Assembly: GCA_026005175.1 (NCBI GenBank)
Contig: BPKO01000004.1
Coordinates: 124,001 to 188,000, forward strand
Length of the DNA: 64,000 nucleotides
Reading direction: 5' to 3'
Source of the DNA: Candidatus Tectimicrobiota bacterium
GTDB lineage: Bacteria > Tectomicrobia > Entotheonellia > Entotheonellales > Entotheonellaceae
Shown here one piece after another: positions 26,228-34,214 of the stretch. A program made the position numbers and the translations under genes. Each line of letters starts with the position of its first letter. The stretch's first letter is position 1. The notes beneath the pieces were generated by a model. That model saw only the letters and a list, made by a program, of their open reading frames with translations, did no database searches and was not told the DNA's origin.

Positions 26228-26620
26228 TTACGGCGCCGCCGGCTGGCGCCGGGCATAGCTCACCGTGAGCACTTCCCAGACGTGGCCGTCGGCGTCTGTC
26301 CAGTAGAAGTTGCGCCCGCCCAGGCGCGTGTTGAGCCGCATGTCGTCGGGGCCCTGCGGCGTGCTGCGGTACTTGATGCCCGCTGCCTGCACGCGCGCCA
26401 GGATCTGGTCAAACTCCGCCTCGCTCACGTGAAAGCAGTAGTGGTGGCTCTCAAACGTCTCGCGCCGGGCAAAGTCCAGGGTCAGGGTGTCGTTCACGTA
26501 CACGGGGGTAAAGGGGCCCTGCGCCTCATCCCACGGCACGCCCAGCACCTCGGCCAGGGCACGCGCCGCTGCGACGGGATCGCGCGAAGGAACGATGAGA
26601 TGGTCGAGCTGGATGGTCAT
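26228..26620 (-). CDS. VOC-superfamily (glyoxalase/dioxygenase-like) protein
   Basis: 130 residues from ATG 26620 (MTIQLDHLIVPSRDPVAAAR). One beta-alpha-beta-beta-beta repeat pair with His7 (LDHLIVP), FHVSEAEFDQILARV, and NFYWTDADGHVWEVLTVSYA with the C-terminal Glu of the metal site. Cytoplasmic single-domain VOC protein; substrate cannot be told. It is the first gene of the operon with solA, DUF1177, aroM and pepE. A fragment of its 5' end recurs at about 30018-30066. Confidence 0.88.
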   Translation of the reverse strand: MTIQLDHLIVPSRDPVAAARALAEVLGVPWDEAQGPFTPVYVNDTLTLDFARRETFESHHYCFHVSEAEFDQILARVQAAGIKYRSTPQGPDDMRLNTRLGGRNFYWTDADGHVWEVLTVSYARRQPAAP

Positions 26621-26874
26621 GGCACACCTCCTGGGGCGCCGCTTGCGGGCGCCCGCCGGGCCATCCTCTGAAGCCCCCGGTGGTCCGCCTCCCTCCACCG
26701 GATGTCCAGGGCCAGGGCGTCCTCTAAAGCTTCCAGCAATTCCCGGGCAAAGGCAGGATACCGCAACGCTTTCTTCCTGACAATACTGGCCAGCGCATAA
26801 GCCAGCAGGGCGATCGCCTCGGCACGCCAGGGCTCCTGGAAGGCCACGGCGCCCAGGAGAGAAGCATCAACCAC
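26617..26874 (-). pseudogene. Decayed VapC toxin (copy 1 of duplicated vapBC)
   Basis: 85 residues: MVDASLLGAVAFQEPWRAEA, then ALLAYALASIVRKKALRYPA, FARELLEALEDALALDIRW, ending with unrelated sequence. Against the longer copy at 28906-29454 it lacks the segment EGMELYAPTLLAYE (about 38 bases), which removes the second acidic residue, and everything after DHRG including the third and fourth acidic residues, so it cannot form a PIN active site. Its 3' end runs into the VOC gene. Confidence 0.85.
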
Positions 26875-26879
26875 CCTGG

Positions 26880-27093
26880 GGCATCCCGGTCTTCCTGCAC
26901 CATGGCCACCGACTCATCCCCTGTGCGGACGCCCCGCTCCCGGACCCTCTGAACCAGCTCCTGGAGGCTCAGCTTCGGGGAAGCCAGGGCCTCCTCCAGG
27001 ATAGTCATCAGTTCCCCCTGCAGGGAACGGTGGTGGCGCCTCGCCCTCTGTCTGAGCTTCTCTGCCAGCTCGTCGGGGACGTTCTTGCATGGA
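26880..27093 (-). pseudogene. VapB antitoxin remnant (copy 1), start lost
   Basis: The frame reads NVPDELAEKLRQRARRHHRS, LQGELMTILEEALASPKLSL, QELVQRVRERGVRTGDESVA, MVQEDRD: a FitA/ribbon-helix-helix-type antitoxin nearly identical to the intact copy at 29435-29677. The first residues (MPVTLSIK in the intact copy) are replaced at about 27088 by unrelated DNA, and the only nearby ATG is out of frame. A two-base loss near 26882 also shifts the junction with vapC. Confidence 0.85.
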
Positions 27094-27260
27094 GATGACC
27101 TGCCCCCTAAAACTGCCGTGAAGCTTAGTCGATGCCCCTTGCTGGCTTCACCTCTGCTCTGTAATGCTGACCGCGGGCGCTCCCAGCAATCGGGTTGCCT
27201 TCCCTCCTGGGCAAGCGCCACTGGCTGCGAAGGCGTGAACCTGGCAGGGCGGGCGCCTAA
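27094..27260. other. Junction DNA in shuffled island
   Basis: No gene. Bases about 27174-27203 (GCGGGCGCTCCCAG…TCGGGTTGCC) resemble 29777-29806, the region upstream of the intact vapB copy, so part of this stretch is also duplicated upstream DNA of vapBC. Confidence 0.5.
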
Positions 27261-27587
27261 GGGCCACGCGCCCCACTGCCCTACCAGCGCTCAAGGGTGC
27301 GGTACTGCAGGTGGGCTGTGCGATGCGCTCTTCGCCGGCCAGATCGGCAATGGTGCACGCCACCTTGCAGATGCGGTCACAGGCGCGGGCGCTCAAGCCA
27401 AAGTGGCGCATGGCCTGCGCCAGCAGCTGCTCTCCGGCGCTGTCCAGCGCGCAGTAGCGCCGGATTTCGCGCACCCCCATGGCGGCGTTGTGGGGCAGCG
27501 CCTCGCCAAAGCGCGCCGGAAAGGTCGAGTGGTGGGGCGCGCGAAAGGGGTGGGTGGCCACCAGCGCCTTTTCGCAGCTGAGCAACT
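27261..27587 (-). pseudogene. comM fragment with internal deletion
   Basis: 27261 to about 27516 closely matches the 3' end of the intact comM gene (from 30975): on the minus strand it reads [53 protein letters not shown]. It is then joined to about 60 bases matching comM near 31680-31743 ([20 protein letters not shown]), with the roughly 450 bases between them in comM missing. A deletion of 10-15 bases near 27306 disrupts the C-terminal [11 protein letters not shown]. Not functional. Confidence 0.85.
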
Positions 27588-27771
27588 CGGCGTCCGGACG
27601 GATACGGTGACCAACTGGGAACTCGGCCGATCCCGTCCTGCCCTCCGGTACCGGCCGGAGCTTCTCGCCTTCCTGGGAGACAGTCGATGGCTTCCGGTCC
27701 CCCAGGCCGACCACCCACCTACGCTTGGTGAAGCCCTCAAGGAAATGCATCGGGAAAAGCGAGAGCCTTAA
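27583..27771 (+). pseudogene. XRE-type HTH protein fragment
   Basis: Plus-strand frame [55 protein letters not shown], stop at 27771. This resembles the recognition-helix half of XRE/Cro-type regulators found next to mobile elements (…TVxxWExGRxxP…YRPxIxxFLG…TLGExL). The N-terminal half is replaced by the comM fragment. Confidence 0.65.
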
Positions 27772-27789
27772 AGGCGGATCAAGGCCTTC

Positions 27790-28272
27790 TTACCGACCCA
27801 GCCGCTCCATCAGGGGAAGCTCAGGAAAATACGTCCGGTAATACCCCCGGTCCCGGGTGAGGAGTCGATCCGCCTGGGCCGCCGCATGGGCCCCGACGAG
27901 GAAGTCGCTGACCAGATGCTGCCGTCCCCGAAGCAGAGCGCCACAATGCCGGCAGGAGAGCCGCTGGACCCGGCCGCAAGAAGGGCAGAGCATCCCCCCG
28001 CCCCGACGCCGGGTGTAGGCCGCCCAGGCCCGCCCGGCCCGGGCGAGAGCCGTTGGCTCGGAAGGGGTGAACCGAAGGCCTGTCTCGGCCAGGAAGCGGT
28101 CCAGCTCCTCTTGCGTGGGGAAATGGGCGGCCAGCTCCGCATAGACGACCTCGCCGATCACCAGCTTCCCCTGCCGGAGGGCAGCTTCGAGGAGCGCTTG
28201 GGAGGCTTCCCCCTCCGGCGCATCCGGGATCAGGAGGTCCAGGAGGATGTTGGTATCAACGGCGGTGATCAT
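27790..28272 (-). CDS. PIN-domain toxin with inserted zinc ribbon
   Basis: 160 residues. PIN acidic residues: Asp6 ([15 protein letters not shown]), Glu46 ([12 protein letters not shown]), Asp123 ([20 protein letters not shown]) and Asp141 ([12 protein letters not shown]). Between the second and third, residues 90-112 insert a four-cysteine zinc ribbon ([19 protein letters not shown]; Cys96, 99, 107, 110). The ATG overlaps the antitoxin stop by 4 bases. Zinc-ribbon PIN proteins form a recognisable VapC subgroup; the ribbon may bind nucleic acid or stabilise the fold. About 80 bases of this gene, including the ribbon, recur in altered form at 29938-30017. Confidence 0.9.
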   Translation of the reverse strand: MITAVDTNILLDLLIPDAPEGEASQALLEAALRQGKLVIGEVVYAELAAHFPTQEELDRFLAETGLRFTPSEPTALARAGRAWAAYTRRRGGGMLCPSCGRVQRLSCRHCGALLRGRQHLVSDFLVGAHAAAQADRLLTRDRGYYRTYFPELPLMERLGR

Positions 28273-28496
28273 CGGCCGCGCATGGCTTCCAGGAGGGCGT
28301 CAGGGTCCTGTCCCTTCAGATGGCGGAGGTAGCCCCGGTACCGGGCGAAAGGGGACTCCCCCAGCCGCTTCTTGAGCCGGAGGCCTCCTTCGACCTCGAC
28401 GAACTCGACCTCGTCCCCGGGACGGAGGCCCAGGCGCTCGCGAAGGGCTTTGGGGATCGTGACCTGGCCTTTTGCCGTCATCCGGCTGGTGGGCAT
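28269..28496 (-). CDS. AbrB/MazE-type antitoxin
   Basis: 75 residues from ATG 28496: [40 protein letters not shown], a swapped-hairpin AbrB DNA-binding domain, followed by a C-terminal toxin-binding helix ([17 protein letters not shown]). It precedes the zinc-ribbon PIN toxin with a 4-base ATGA overlap. Expected to repress its own promoter, located right of 28496. Confidence 0.92.
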   Translation of the reverse strand: MPTSRMTAKGQVTIPKALRERLGLRPGDEVEFVEVEGGLRLKKRLGESPFARYRGYLRHLKGQDPDALLEAMRGR

Positions 28497-28557
28497 TGTC
28501 TTACCTCCAAAGTATGTCTGGAAAATCTTACCCAAGAGATACCCGGCTTCGCCCCGG

Positions 28558-28787
28558 CCGTCAACCGGAGGACGGGCCCAACCTTGTGGAGGAGGTCTTG
28601 GCCTACATGCCGCCCGAGCCCTGGCGGGGGAACCACGCCACGAACGTCTTGGAAGCGGCTGAATCGGGAACGGCGGCGCGACGTGGTGGGCATCTTCCCC
28701 AACATGGCGGCGGTCCTGCGCCTACTCGGGGCCCTGCTGGAGGAGCAGCAGGACGAGTGGCTGGCTATGGGTTCCTCCACACGGTGA
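28558..28787 (+). pseudogene. IS256-family transposase remnant (C-terminal end)
   Basis: Plus strand: [24 protein letters not shown] in one frame, then, after a one-base shift at about 28652, [39 protein letters not shown]. The string TNVLERLNRE…R(T)…VVGIFPN…LRL is diagnostic of the C-terminus of IS256/mutator-type transposases. The catalytic part and terminal repeats are absent. It marks past transposition in the island. Confidence 0.85.
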
Positions 28788-28905
28788 AGAACCCTCACGC
28801 GGCGATGTCGGCGGGGTTGCTCTGGTGTGGGGCCTCTTTGAGCGCGGCGCTGCACTCGCCGTCGCCTGGCTCGCTGGCCAGCCACACGCTGTCGTGGCCA
28901 CGGCC

Positions 28906-29454
28906 TCAAACTGGCTCCCCGCCCTGCGATGGCTTGGCCGCCTTCTGTTTGCCGCCACCCTTGTTGGCACCGCCGTAGCGTTGCTCAACGACCGCGCTAC
29001 CGTCCGCTGCCATACTGCCGCGACGGCCCCGCCCGCGGCCAGATAGCAGCCAGCGTGCGCCCTCCCTGGCAGCCTGGCCTCCTGACTCCTGGGGCACCCT
29101 CTGAAGCACCTGGTCGAAAGTCACCAAGGGGATGCCCAGGGCACGGGCTAGATACAGATAGCTGGCGTCATAGGTGCTTAGACCCGTGGCTAGGGAGAGC
29201 GCCACCACACCCCGGTGGTCCACCTCCATCCACCGGATGTCCAGGGCCAGGGCGTCCGCCAAGGCTTCCAGCAGTTCCCGGGCAAAGGCAGGATACCGCA
29301 ACGCTTTCTTCCTGGCAATGCTGGCCAGCTCATAGGCCAGCAGGGTGGGGGCGTATAGCTCCATACCCTCCAGCAGGGCGACCGCCTCGGCCGACCTGGG
29401 CTCCTGGAAGGCCACCGCTCCCAGGAGGGAAGCGTCAACCACCCTGGCGGGCAT
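28906..29454 (-). CDS. VapC-family PIN toxin (copy 2), with run-on C-terminus
   Basis: 182 residues. PIN core: ARVVDASLLGAVAFQEP (Asp7), PTLLAYELASIARKKALRYP (Glu42), LSTYDASYLYLARALGIPLV (Asp96), TFDQVLQRVP (Asp114). The domain ends near residue 122; the last 60 residues (Gly, Arg, Ala-rich) look like translation into non-coding DNA, so the original stop was probably lost, perhaps when the 3' flank was replaced. It overlaps vapB by 20 bases. All four acidic residues are present, so the toxin may be active. Confidence 0.85.
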   Translation of the reverse strand: MPARVVDASLLGAVAFQEPRSAEAVALLEGMELYAPTLLAYELASIARKKALRYPAFARELLEALADALALDIRWMEVDHRGVVALSLATGLSTYDASYLYLARALGIPLVTFDQVLQRVPQESGGQAAREGARWLLSGRGRGRRGSMAADGSAVVEQRYGGANKGGGKQKAAKPSQGGEPV

Positions 29455-29677
29455 CCCGGTCCTCCCTTACCATGGCCACCGATTCATCCTCTGTACGGAC
29501 GCCCCGCTCCCGGACCCTCTGGACCAGCTCCTGGAGGCTCAGCTTCGGAGAAGCCAGGGCCTCCTCCAGGATAGTCATCAGTTCCCCCTGCAGGGAACGG
29601 TGGTGGCGCCTCGCCCTCTGTCTGAGCTTCTCTACCAGCTCGTCGGGGACGTTCTTGATAGAGAGGGTGACCGGCAT
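29435..29677 (-). CDS. VapB/FitA-type antitoxin (copy 2)
   Basis: 80 residues from ATG 29677: MPVTLSIKNVPDELVEKLRQ, RARRHHRSLQGELMTILEEA, the ribbon-helix-helix FitA-like DNA-binding domain, then LQELVQRVRERGVRTEDESV and a short tail. Its 3' end overlaps vapC. A decayed near-identical copy lies at 26880-27093. Confidence 0.92.
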   Translation of the reverse strand: MPVTLSIKNVPDELVEKLRQRARRHHRSLQGELMTILEEALASPKLSLQELVQRVRERGVRTEDESVAMVREDRDARQGG

Positions 29678-29937
29678 AGCGTATCCTCCATTATGGATAT
29701 GTTTTCCGGTAAGGAGAAGCAGGGAAAGTTCGCCGATGACAAGGCCCGCAAAGCCCTGGTGCAGCCTCTGCCCTGCGGGCGCTCCCAGCGCTCGGGTTGC
29801 CCTCCCTGAGCCCACCGCGCACCTTTTCAAGGGCAGCCCGTCCCCCCGGGAGCCGGCTGCATTCGAGAGCCGTGGTCGGCATGTGGTGGCAGCTCATGCC
29901 ATGGGTGGGGGGATAATCAGCCCGGGCACGGGTTCCT
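29678..29937. other. Upstream region of vapBC copy 2
   Basis: About 260 bases without a gene. The minus-strand promoter/operator of vapBC copy 2 must lie at the left end (a palindromic A/T-rich stretch ATCCTCCATTATGGATAT at about 29685-29702). Bases 29777-29806 resemble 27174-27203. Confidence 0.45.
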
Positions 29938-30066
29938 CGACCCGACTGCAAGAGGGGCACAACAGCCCTCTACCCCGGCGCCGGATGTAGGCCGCCCAGG
30001 CCTGTCCGGCCCGGGCGCACGCCGCCGCGACGGGATCGCGCGAAGCAACGACGAGATAGTCGAGCT
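29938..30066 (-). pseudogene. Composite of a zinc-ribbon PIN fragment and a VOC-gene fragment
   Basis: 29938-30017 is a diverged copy of 27966-28045 (middle of the zinc-ribbon PIN gene; shared core GGATGTAGGCCGCCCAGGCC versus GGGTGTAGGCCGCCCAGGCC). It continues directly into 30018-30066, which resembles 26567-26615, the 5' part of the VOC gene (GACGGGATCGCGCGAAG…GAGAT.GTCGAGCTG). The two parents are separated by about 1.4 kb elsewhere in the island. Non-coding. Confidence 0.75.
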
Positions 30067-30075
30067 GAAAAGACG

Positions 30076-30786
30076 TTATTCCGTGGCCAGCGTCTGTCGC
30101 CGTTTGCGGTGGTATTCGAACAACTTCATGTTGGCCGCGGCGATGGTCTGGGCCTCCTCGGCAATTCTGGGCAGGTCTCTTCCAGGAACAGCCACATACA
30201 GTTCGTCCTCACCCACGTCGGTATAGACGCGGTTTCCGATACATCCCGTACTGGCCACAACGCCGTGGGCGAGGGCGGCAGGAAGCGCCATACACGTCGG
30301 GCGGCCGAAAAGCGGAACCTGTGTCCCAACCCCTGCGCGCAAGGCCGCCTCTTGTAGGAGCATCATGCGTCCGGGCCGACCCGAAAAGAGCACAACGTCC
30401 GGCTCGAGCGGCGTATCCCCAAGAGGCGCGTAGATCACGACGCCAGGTGGCTGAGGCAAGCGCAGGAGCCCGGGAACCTCGTCCCCCTTGAGGTAGCCGA
30501 TCCCGACCATGAAGGAGAGCGTCTGGTCGAGCTCTTGAGCGCGGTCCTGTGGGAGGGAGATGTGGTGGGTATAGCAGCCAATCGGGCAGTTGTAATGGTC
30601 GCTGGGAACGGTATAGAAGGTCCGCCCCCCTGCGGCAATCCGCCAGAAGCTGCACCCTGAAGGCTCTGCGCCGGTGAACTTGGGTACCCCCGCAGGGGGG
30701 AGCTCCCGGAACGAAACCGCCACTGGGCGTCGCTGAAGGTTAAGGAGCTCAGAGAGCCGCTGCTCTATGAGCCGATAGTCCGTCAT
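30076..30786 (-). CDS. DUF169-family protein
   Basis: 236 residues from ATG 30786 (MTDYRLIEQRLSELLNLQRR, PVAVSFRELPPAGVPKF). DUF169 proteins carry several conserved cysteines; here SGCSFWRIAAGGRTFYTV, YNCPIGCYTHH, FGRPTCMALPAAL and VASTGCIGNRVYTDVGEDEL are visible, with CxxxC and isolated Cys that could hold a metal or Fe-S centre. No signal peptide. Function unknown in the literature known to me. It stands alone at the right side of the shuffled island; base composition is slightly less GC-rich than that of the core genes. Confidence 0.87.
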   Translation of the reverse strand: MTDYRLIEQRLSELLNLQRRPVAVSFRELPPAGVPKFTGAEPSGCSFWRIAAGGRTFYTVPSDHYNCPIGCYTHHISLPQDRAQELDQTLSFMVGIGYLKGDEVPGLLRLPQPPGVVIYAPLGDTPLEPDVVLFSGRPGRMMLLQEAALRAGVGTQVPLFGRPTCMALPAALAHGVVASTGCIGNRVYTDVGEDELYVAVPGRDLPRIAEEAQTIAAANMKLFEYHRKRRQTLATE

Positions 30787-30992
30787 CTTAGCGCCGCCCT
30801 CCTCGACCGCAATCCCGAAGCACCAGCGCTCGCGCCGGGCCTTGCCGTGTGTCACAGATTTACCCGACTTCGCCCGCAGCCGTCAACCAACCTCCGGTTG
30901 CCACTTGCCAAATCCGAGGACAAAATAGCAGCCCTTTCTGGCAGATTATCGGCGGTGGCAGTGCGGGCACTTGAGGGCCACGCCCCACTGCC

Positions 30993-32513
30993 CTACCAGC
31001 GCTCAAGGGTGCGGTACTGAATGGCTTCGGCCAGGTGGGCTGCTGCGATGCGCTCTTCGCCGGCCAGATCGGCAATGGTGCGCGCCACCTTGCAGATGCG
31101 GTCACAGGCGCGGGCACTCAAGCCAAAGTGGCGCATGGCCTGCGCCAGCAGCTGCTCCCCGGCGCTGTCCAGCTTGCAGTAGCGCCGGATTTCGCGCACC
31201 CCCATGGCGGCGTTGTGGGGCAGCGCGCCGCCAAAGCGCGCCCGCTGCCGTGCGCGCGCCGCGTTGACGCGGGCGCGGATGGCGGCCGAGGGCTCGCCTG
31301 GCGCCGCGGTGCGCAGCTCGGCATAAGGCACCGGCGGCACTTCCACATGCAGGTCGATGCGGTCGAGCAGGGGACCGGAGAGGCGGGCGCGGTAGCGCTG
31401 CAGCTGCTGCGTCGAGCAAAGGCACGTGCGCTGCGGGTCGCCGCGCCAGCCACAGGGACAGGGATTCATTGCCGCCACCAGCATGAAGCGCGCCGGGAAG
31501 GTGACGCTAAGCGCCGCCCGCGCAATGGTGACCTGGGCGTCTTCGAGGGGCTGGCGCAGCACTTCCAGGGTGCTGCGGCGAAACTCCGGTAGCTCGTCAA
31601 GGAACAAGACGCCGTTGTGCGCCAGGCTCACCTCGCCCGGAGTGGGCATGGCGCCGCCGCCCACCAGCCCAGCGTCAGAAGTTGAGTGGTGGGGCGCGCG
31701 AAAAGGGCGGGTGGCCACCAGCGCCTTTTCGCGGCTGAGCAACCCGGCTACGCTGTGGATCTTCGAGGTCTCGATGGCTTCTTCCAGGGTCATGTCGGGC
31801 AGGATGGAGGGCAGGCGCCGCGCCATCAAGGACTTGCCCGCTCCAGGCGGGCCGATGAGAAGCACATTGTGGCCACCGGCTGCTGCTACTTCTAGGGCCC
31901 GCTTGACGTGCGCCTGCCCCCGCACGTCGGCAAAGTCCTCCTCGTAGACGGCCGTGCGGCGAAACAGCGCCGCCACGTCGCACACCGTTGGCGTGAGGGT
32001 CTCGCTGCCGGTAAAAAAGCCCACGGCCTGCGCCAGGGTGGCCACGCCAAACACCGGCGCCACGCCGCTTACGGCCGCCTCGGTGGCGTTTTCCGCCGGC
32101 ACCAGGAGGCCGGCCACCTCGGCCTGGCGCGCGGCAAAGCTCATCGGCATCACCCCGGCCACCGCTTTTACCCGCCCGTCTAGCGACAGCTCCCCCAGCA
32201 CCAGGTAGCGGTGCAGGGCGTCGCCGGGCAAGTAGCCGGCAGCGCGCAGAATGCCCAGGGCAATGGGCAAGTCAAAGGCGGTGCCTTCCTTGCGCAGGTG
32301 GGCCGGCGCCAGGTTGACGGTGATGCGCTTGAGGGGAAAGGGAAAGCCGCTGTTGGCCAGCGCCGCTTTGACCCGCTCGCGGCTTTCGCGAATGGCGGCG
32401 TCAGGCAGGCCCACGGTGGTAAACGTGGGCAAGCCGGACGCCAGGTCGACTTCGACTTCTACCAGATGGGCCTCGACGCCCAGCAGCGTGCTGCTCAGGA
32501 CCTTGGCCAGCAC
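30993..32513 (-). CDS. comM: ComM/YifB-family Mg-chelatase-like AAA+ ATPase
   Basis: 506 residues, full length. Hexameric helicase that extends branch migration during natural transformation. Order: N-terminal Lon-like domain ([40 protein letters not shown]), Walker A at about 220 ([20 protein letters not shown]), Walker B ([20 protein letters not shown]), the four-Cys NPCPCGW…TCLCS motif and the C-terminal Mg-chelatase domain ([20 protein letters not shown]). Pieces of this gene are found as a decayed fragment at 27261-27587. Its presence hints at, but does not prove, competence for DNA uptake. Confidence 0.95.
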   Translation of the reverse strand: MLAKVLSSTLLGVEAHLVEVEVDLASGLPTFTTVGLPDAAIRESRERVKAALANSGFPFPLKRITVNLAPAHLRKEGTAFDLPIALGILRAAGYLPGDALHRYLVLGELSLDGRVKAVAGVMPMSFAARQAEVAGLLVPAENATEAAVSGVAPVFGVATLAQAVGFFTGSETLTPTVCDVAALFRRTAVYEEDFADVRGQAHVKRALEVAAAGGHNVLLIGPPGAGKSLMARRLPSILPDMTLEEAIETSKIHSVAGLLSREKALVATRPFRAPHHSTSDAGLVGGGAMPTPGEVSLAHNGVLFLDELPEFRRSTLEVLRQPLEDAQVTIARAALSVTFPARFMLVAAMNPCPCGWRGDPQRTCLCSTQQLQRYRARLSGPLLDRIDLHVEVPPVPYAELRTAAPGEPSAAIRARVNAARARQRARFGGALPHNAAMGVREIRRYCKLDSAGEQLLAQAMRHFGLSARACDRICKVARTIADLAGEERIAAAHLAEAIQYRTLERW

Positions 32514-32590
32514 CGCCTCCCTCCTTACCGGCTTTGGCTGTCGATTTAGCCCCTTAAGGCCGCGCTTGTCAAGTCAGGCGGGAAAGGTGC

Positions 32591-32619
32591 TTGACAGGGC
32601 CGGCCTTTGTCACTACAGT
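32591..32619 (+). promoter_or_regulatory. Sigma70-type promoter for the polyprenyl synthase gene
   Basis: TTGACA at 32591-32596, exactly 17 bases, TACAGT at 32614-32619; the start codon is 38 bases downstream. Confidence 0.7.
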
Positions 32620-32656
32620 TTGTGCGCCGAGGCCTTACAGCAAAGGAAGCGCTTAC

Positions 32657-33631
32657 ATGTCGCTGCACCACATTGCCCAGCTCATTGCCGCCGATTTGGA
32701 GCGCGTCGAGGAGGCCATCGCCCAGCACCTCGAGTCTGACGTGCGCTTCATTTCGGACATCGCCCGCTACGTGCTCTCTAGCGGCGGCAAGCGCATTCGC
32801 CCGGCGCTGCTCATCCTCACCGCCCGGCTGTGCAACTACATGGGTGACCGCGTCTACGACCTGAGCGCCGTCATCGAGTTCATCCACACCGCCACCTTGC
32901 TCCACGACGACGTCATCGACAATTCTCCGCTGCGCCGCGGCCGCCCTACGGTGAACTCGCGCTGGGGCAACGAGATCTCGATTCTCCTTGGCGACTACCT
33001 CTACGCCAAGGCCATGTCGCTCTCCCTGGCCGACAAGGACCACCTGGTGATGCAGACCATTTCCGACGTCACCATGGAGATGGCCAAGGGGCAGATCATC
33101 GAAACCCTGAAGCAGCGCGACCTGGGCATCACCGAGGCGGACTACTTCCGCATCATTTCGCTCAAAACGGCATCGCTGTTTGCCGCCAGCTGCACCATCG
33201 GCGCCGTGCTGGGCGGCGTCTCTCCCCAGCAGCGCAGCCGCGTCGCCGCCTTTGGCCGCCACCTGGGGATGGCCTTCCAGATGGCCGACGACACCCTCGA
33301 CTTCGTCGCCCCTTCGGCACGGCTGGGCAAGCCGGTGAACAACGACCTCAAAGAGGGCAAAATCACCTTGCCCATCATCATGGCCATGCGGCAGGCCACG
33401 CCCAGCGAAGTGCAGCTCATTGCCGACTACCTGCACGACGGCGAGGACAGCCCGGCGGCTTTTCAGCGCATCGTCGATCTCCTCCACAAGTACGGCGCCT
33501 TGCAGTCGACCATGGCCAAGGCGCGCGAGCACGTGACGCTGGCCAAGCAGCACCTGCAAGGCTTTCCTCCTTCCCCGGTCCTGGACACCCTCTACACCCT
33601 GGCCGATTACGTCGTCACCCGCGATGTCTGA
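32657..33631 (+). CDS. Polyprenyl diphosphate synthase (octaprenyl/heptaprenyl type)
   Basis: 324 residues from ATG 32657. Builds the all-trans side chain of the respiratory quinone by adding isopentenyl diphosphate units. First Asp-rich motif LLHDDVIDNSPLRRGRPTVN, second MADDTLDFVAPSARLGKPVN, and SGGKRIRPALLILTARLCNY for substrate binding. No bulky residues close in front of the first motif beyond TATL, consistent with a long-chain product. Chain length and quinone type cannot be fixed. It overlaps maf by 8 bases. Confidence 0.93.
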   Translation: MSLHHIAQLIAADLERVEEAIAQHLESDVRFISDIARYVLSSGGKRIRPALLILTARLCNYMGDRVYDLSAVIEFIHTATLLHDDVIDNSPLRRGRPTVNSRWGNEISILLGDYLYAKAMSLSLADKDHLVMQTISDVTMEMAKGQIIETLKQRDLGITEADYFRIISLKTASLFAASCTIGAVLGGVSPQQRSRVAAFGRHLGMAFQMADDTLDFVAPSARLGKPVNNDLKEGKITLPIIMAMRQATPSEVQLIADYLHDGEDSPAAFQRIVDLLHKYGALQSTMAKAREHVTLAKQHLQGFPPSPVLDTLYTLADYVVTRDV

Positions 33632-34214
33632 AGGCCCTGCGCTCATCCTGGCCTCGGCTTCGCCGCGGCGCCAGGCCCTGCTGCGCCAGCTGCACGTCCC
33701 CTTTACCGTGGTGGCCGCCGACATCGACGAGGGGCAGCGGCCGGGGGAAGCGCCCCTGGCCTACGCCTTGCGCGTGGCGCAGGACAAAGCGCGGCACGTG
33801 GTGCAGCGCTTTCCGCACGCCCTGGTGCTGGCCGCCGACACCATCGTCGTCCTCGATGACGAGGTGCTGGGCAAGCCGCCCGACGCCGAGGCCGCTCGCC
33901 GCATGCTGCAGCGGCTCAGCGGCCGCCAGCACACGGTGATCACCGCCCTCGCCCTGCACCGGGAAGCGCCGCCGCTGGCGCTGCAGGCGGCGGTGGAGAC
34001 CCGCGTACGCTTTCGGACGCTGAGCGCTGAAGAAATCGAGGCTTATGTGGCCAGCGGAGAGCCGCTTGACAAAGCCGGCGCTTACGCCATCCAGGGCGGC
34101 GCGGCGGCCTTCGTCGTTGCCCTCGAGGGCTGCTACAGCAACGTCGTGGGCCTGCCCCTGCGCCGCACGGCGGCGCTGCTGCGCCAGGCGGGGATGGCCG
34201 TGCGCCTTAGCTGA
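33624..34214 (+). CDS. maf: Maf-family nucleoside triphosphate pyrophosphatase
   Basis: 196 residues. The start [20 protein letters not shown] is the Maf signature; [32 protein letters not shown] and [20 protein letters not shown] are the remaining active-site blocks. Hydrolyses dTTP/UTP or modified nucleotides (house-cleaning) and is linked to septation arrest in Bacillus. It overlaps the upstream synthase (8 bases) and is convergent with the EF-G gene, sharing 8 bases at the 3' ends. Confidence 0.94.
   Translation: MSEGPALILASASPRRQALLRQLHVPFTVVAADIDEGQRPGEAPLAYALRVAQDKARHVVQRFPHALVLAADTIVVLDDEVLGKPPDAEAARRMLQRLSGRQHTVITALALHREAPPLALQAAVETRVRFRTLSAEEIEAYVASGEPLDKAGAYAIQGGAAAFVVALEGCYSNVVGLPLRRTAALLRQAGMAVRLS

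Noticed and set aside
26617-26874. Functional small PIN toxin
   Set aside because: It lacks three of four active-site acidic residues relative to its intact copy.
28558-28787. Active insertion sequence
   Set aside because: Only the transposase C-terminus is present, with a frameshift and no terminal inverted repeats.
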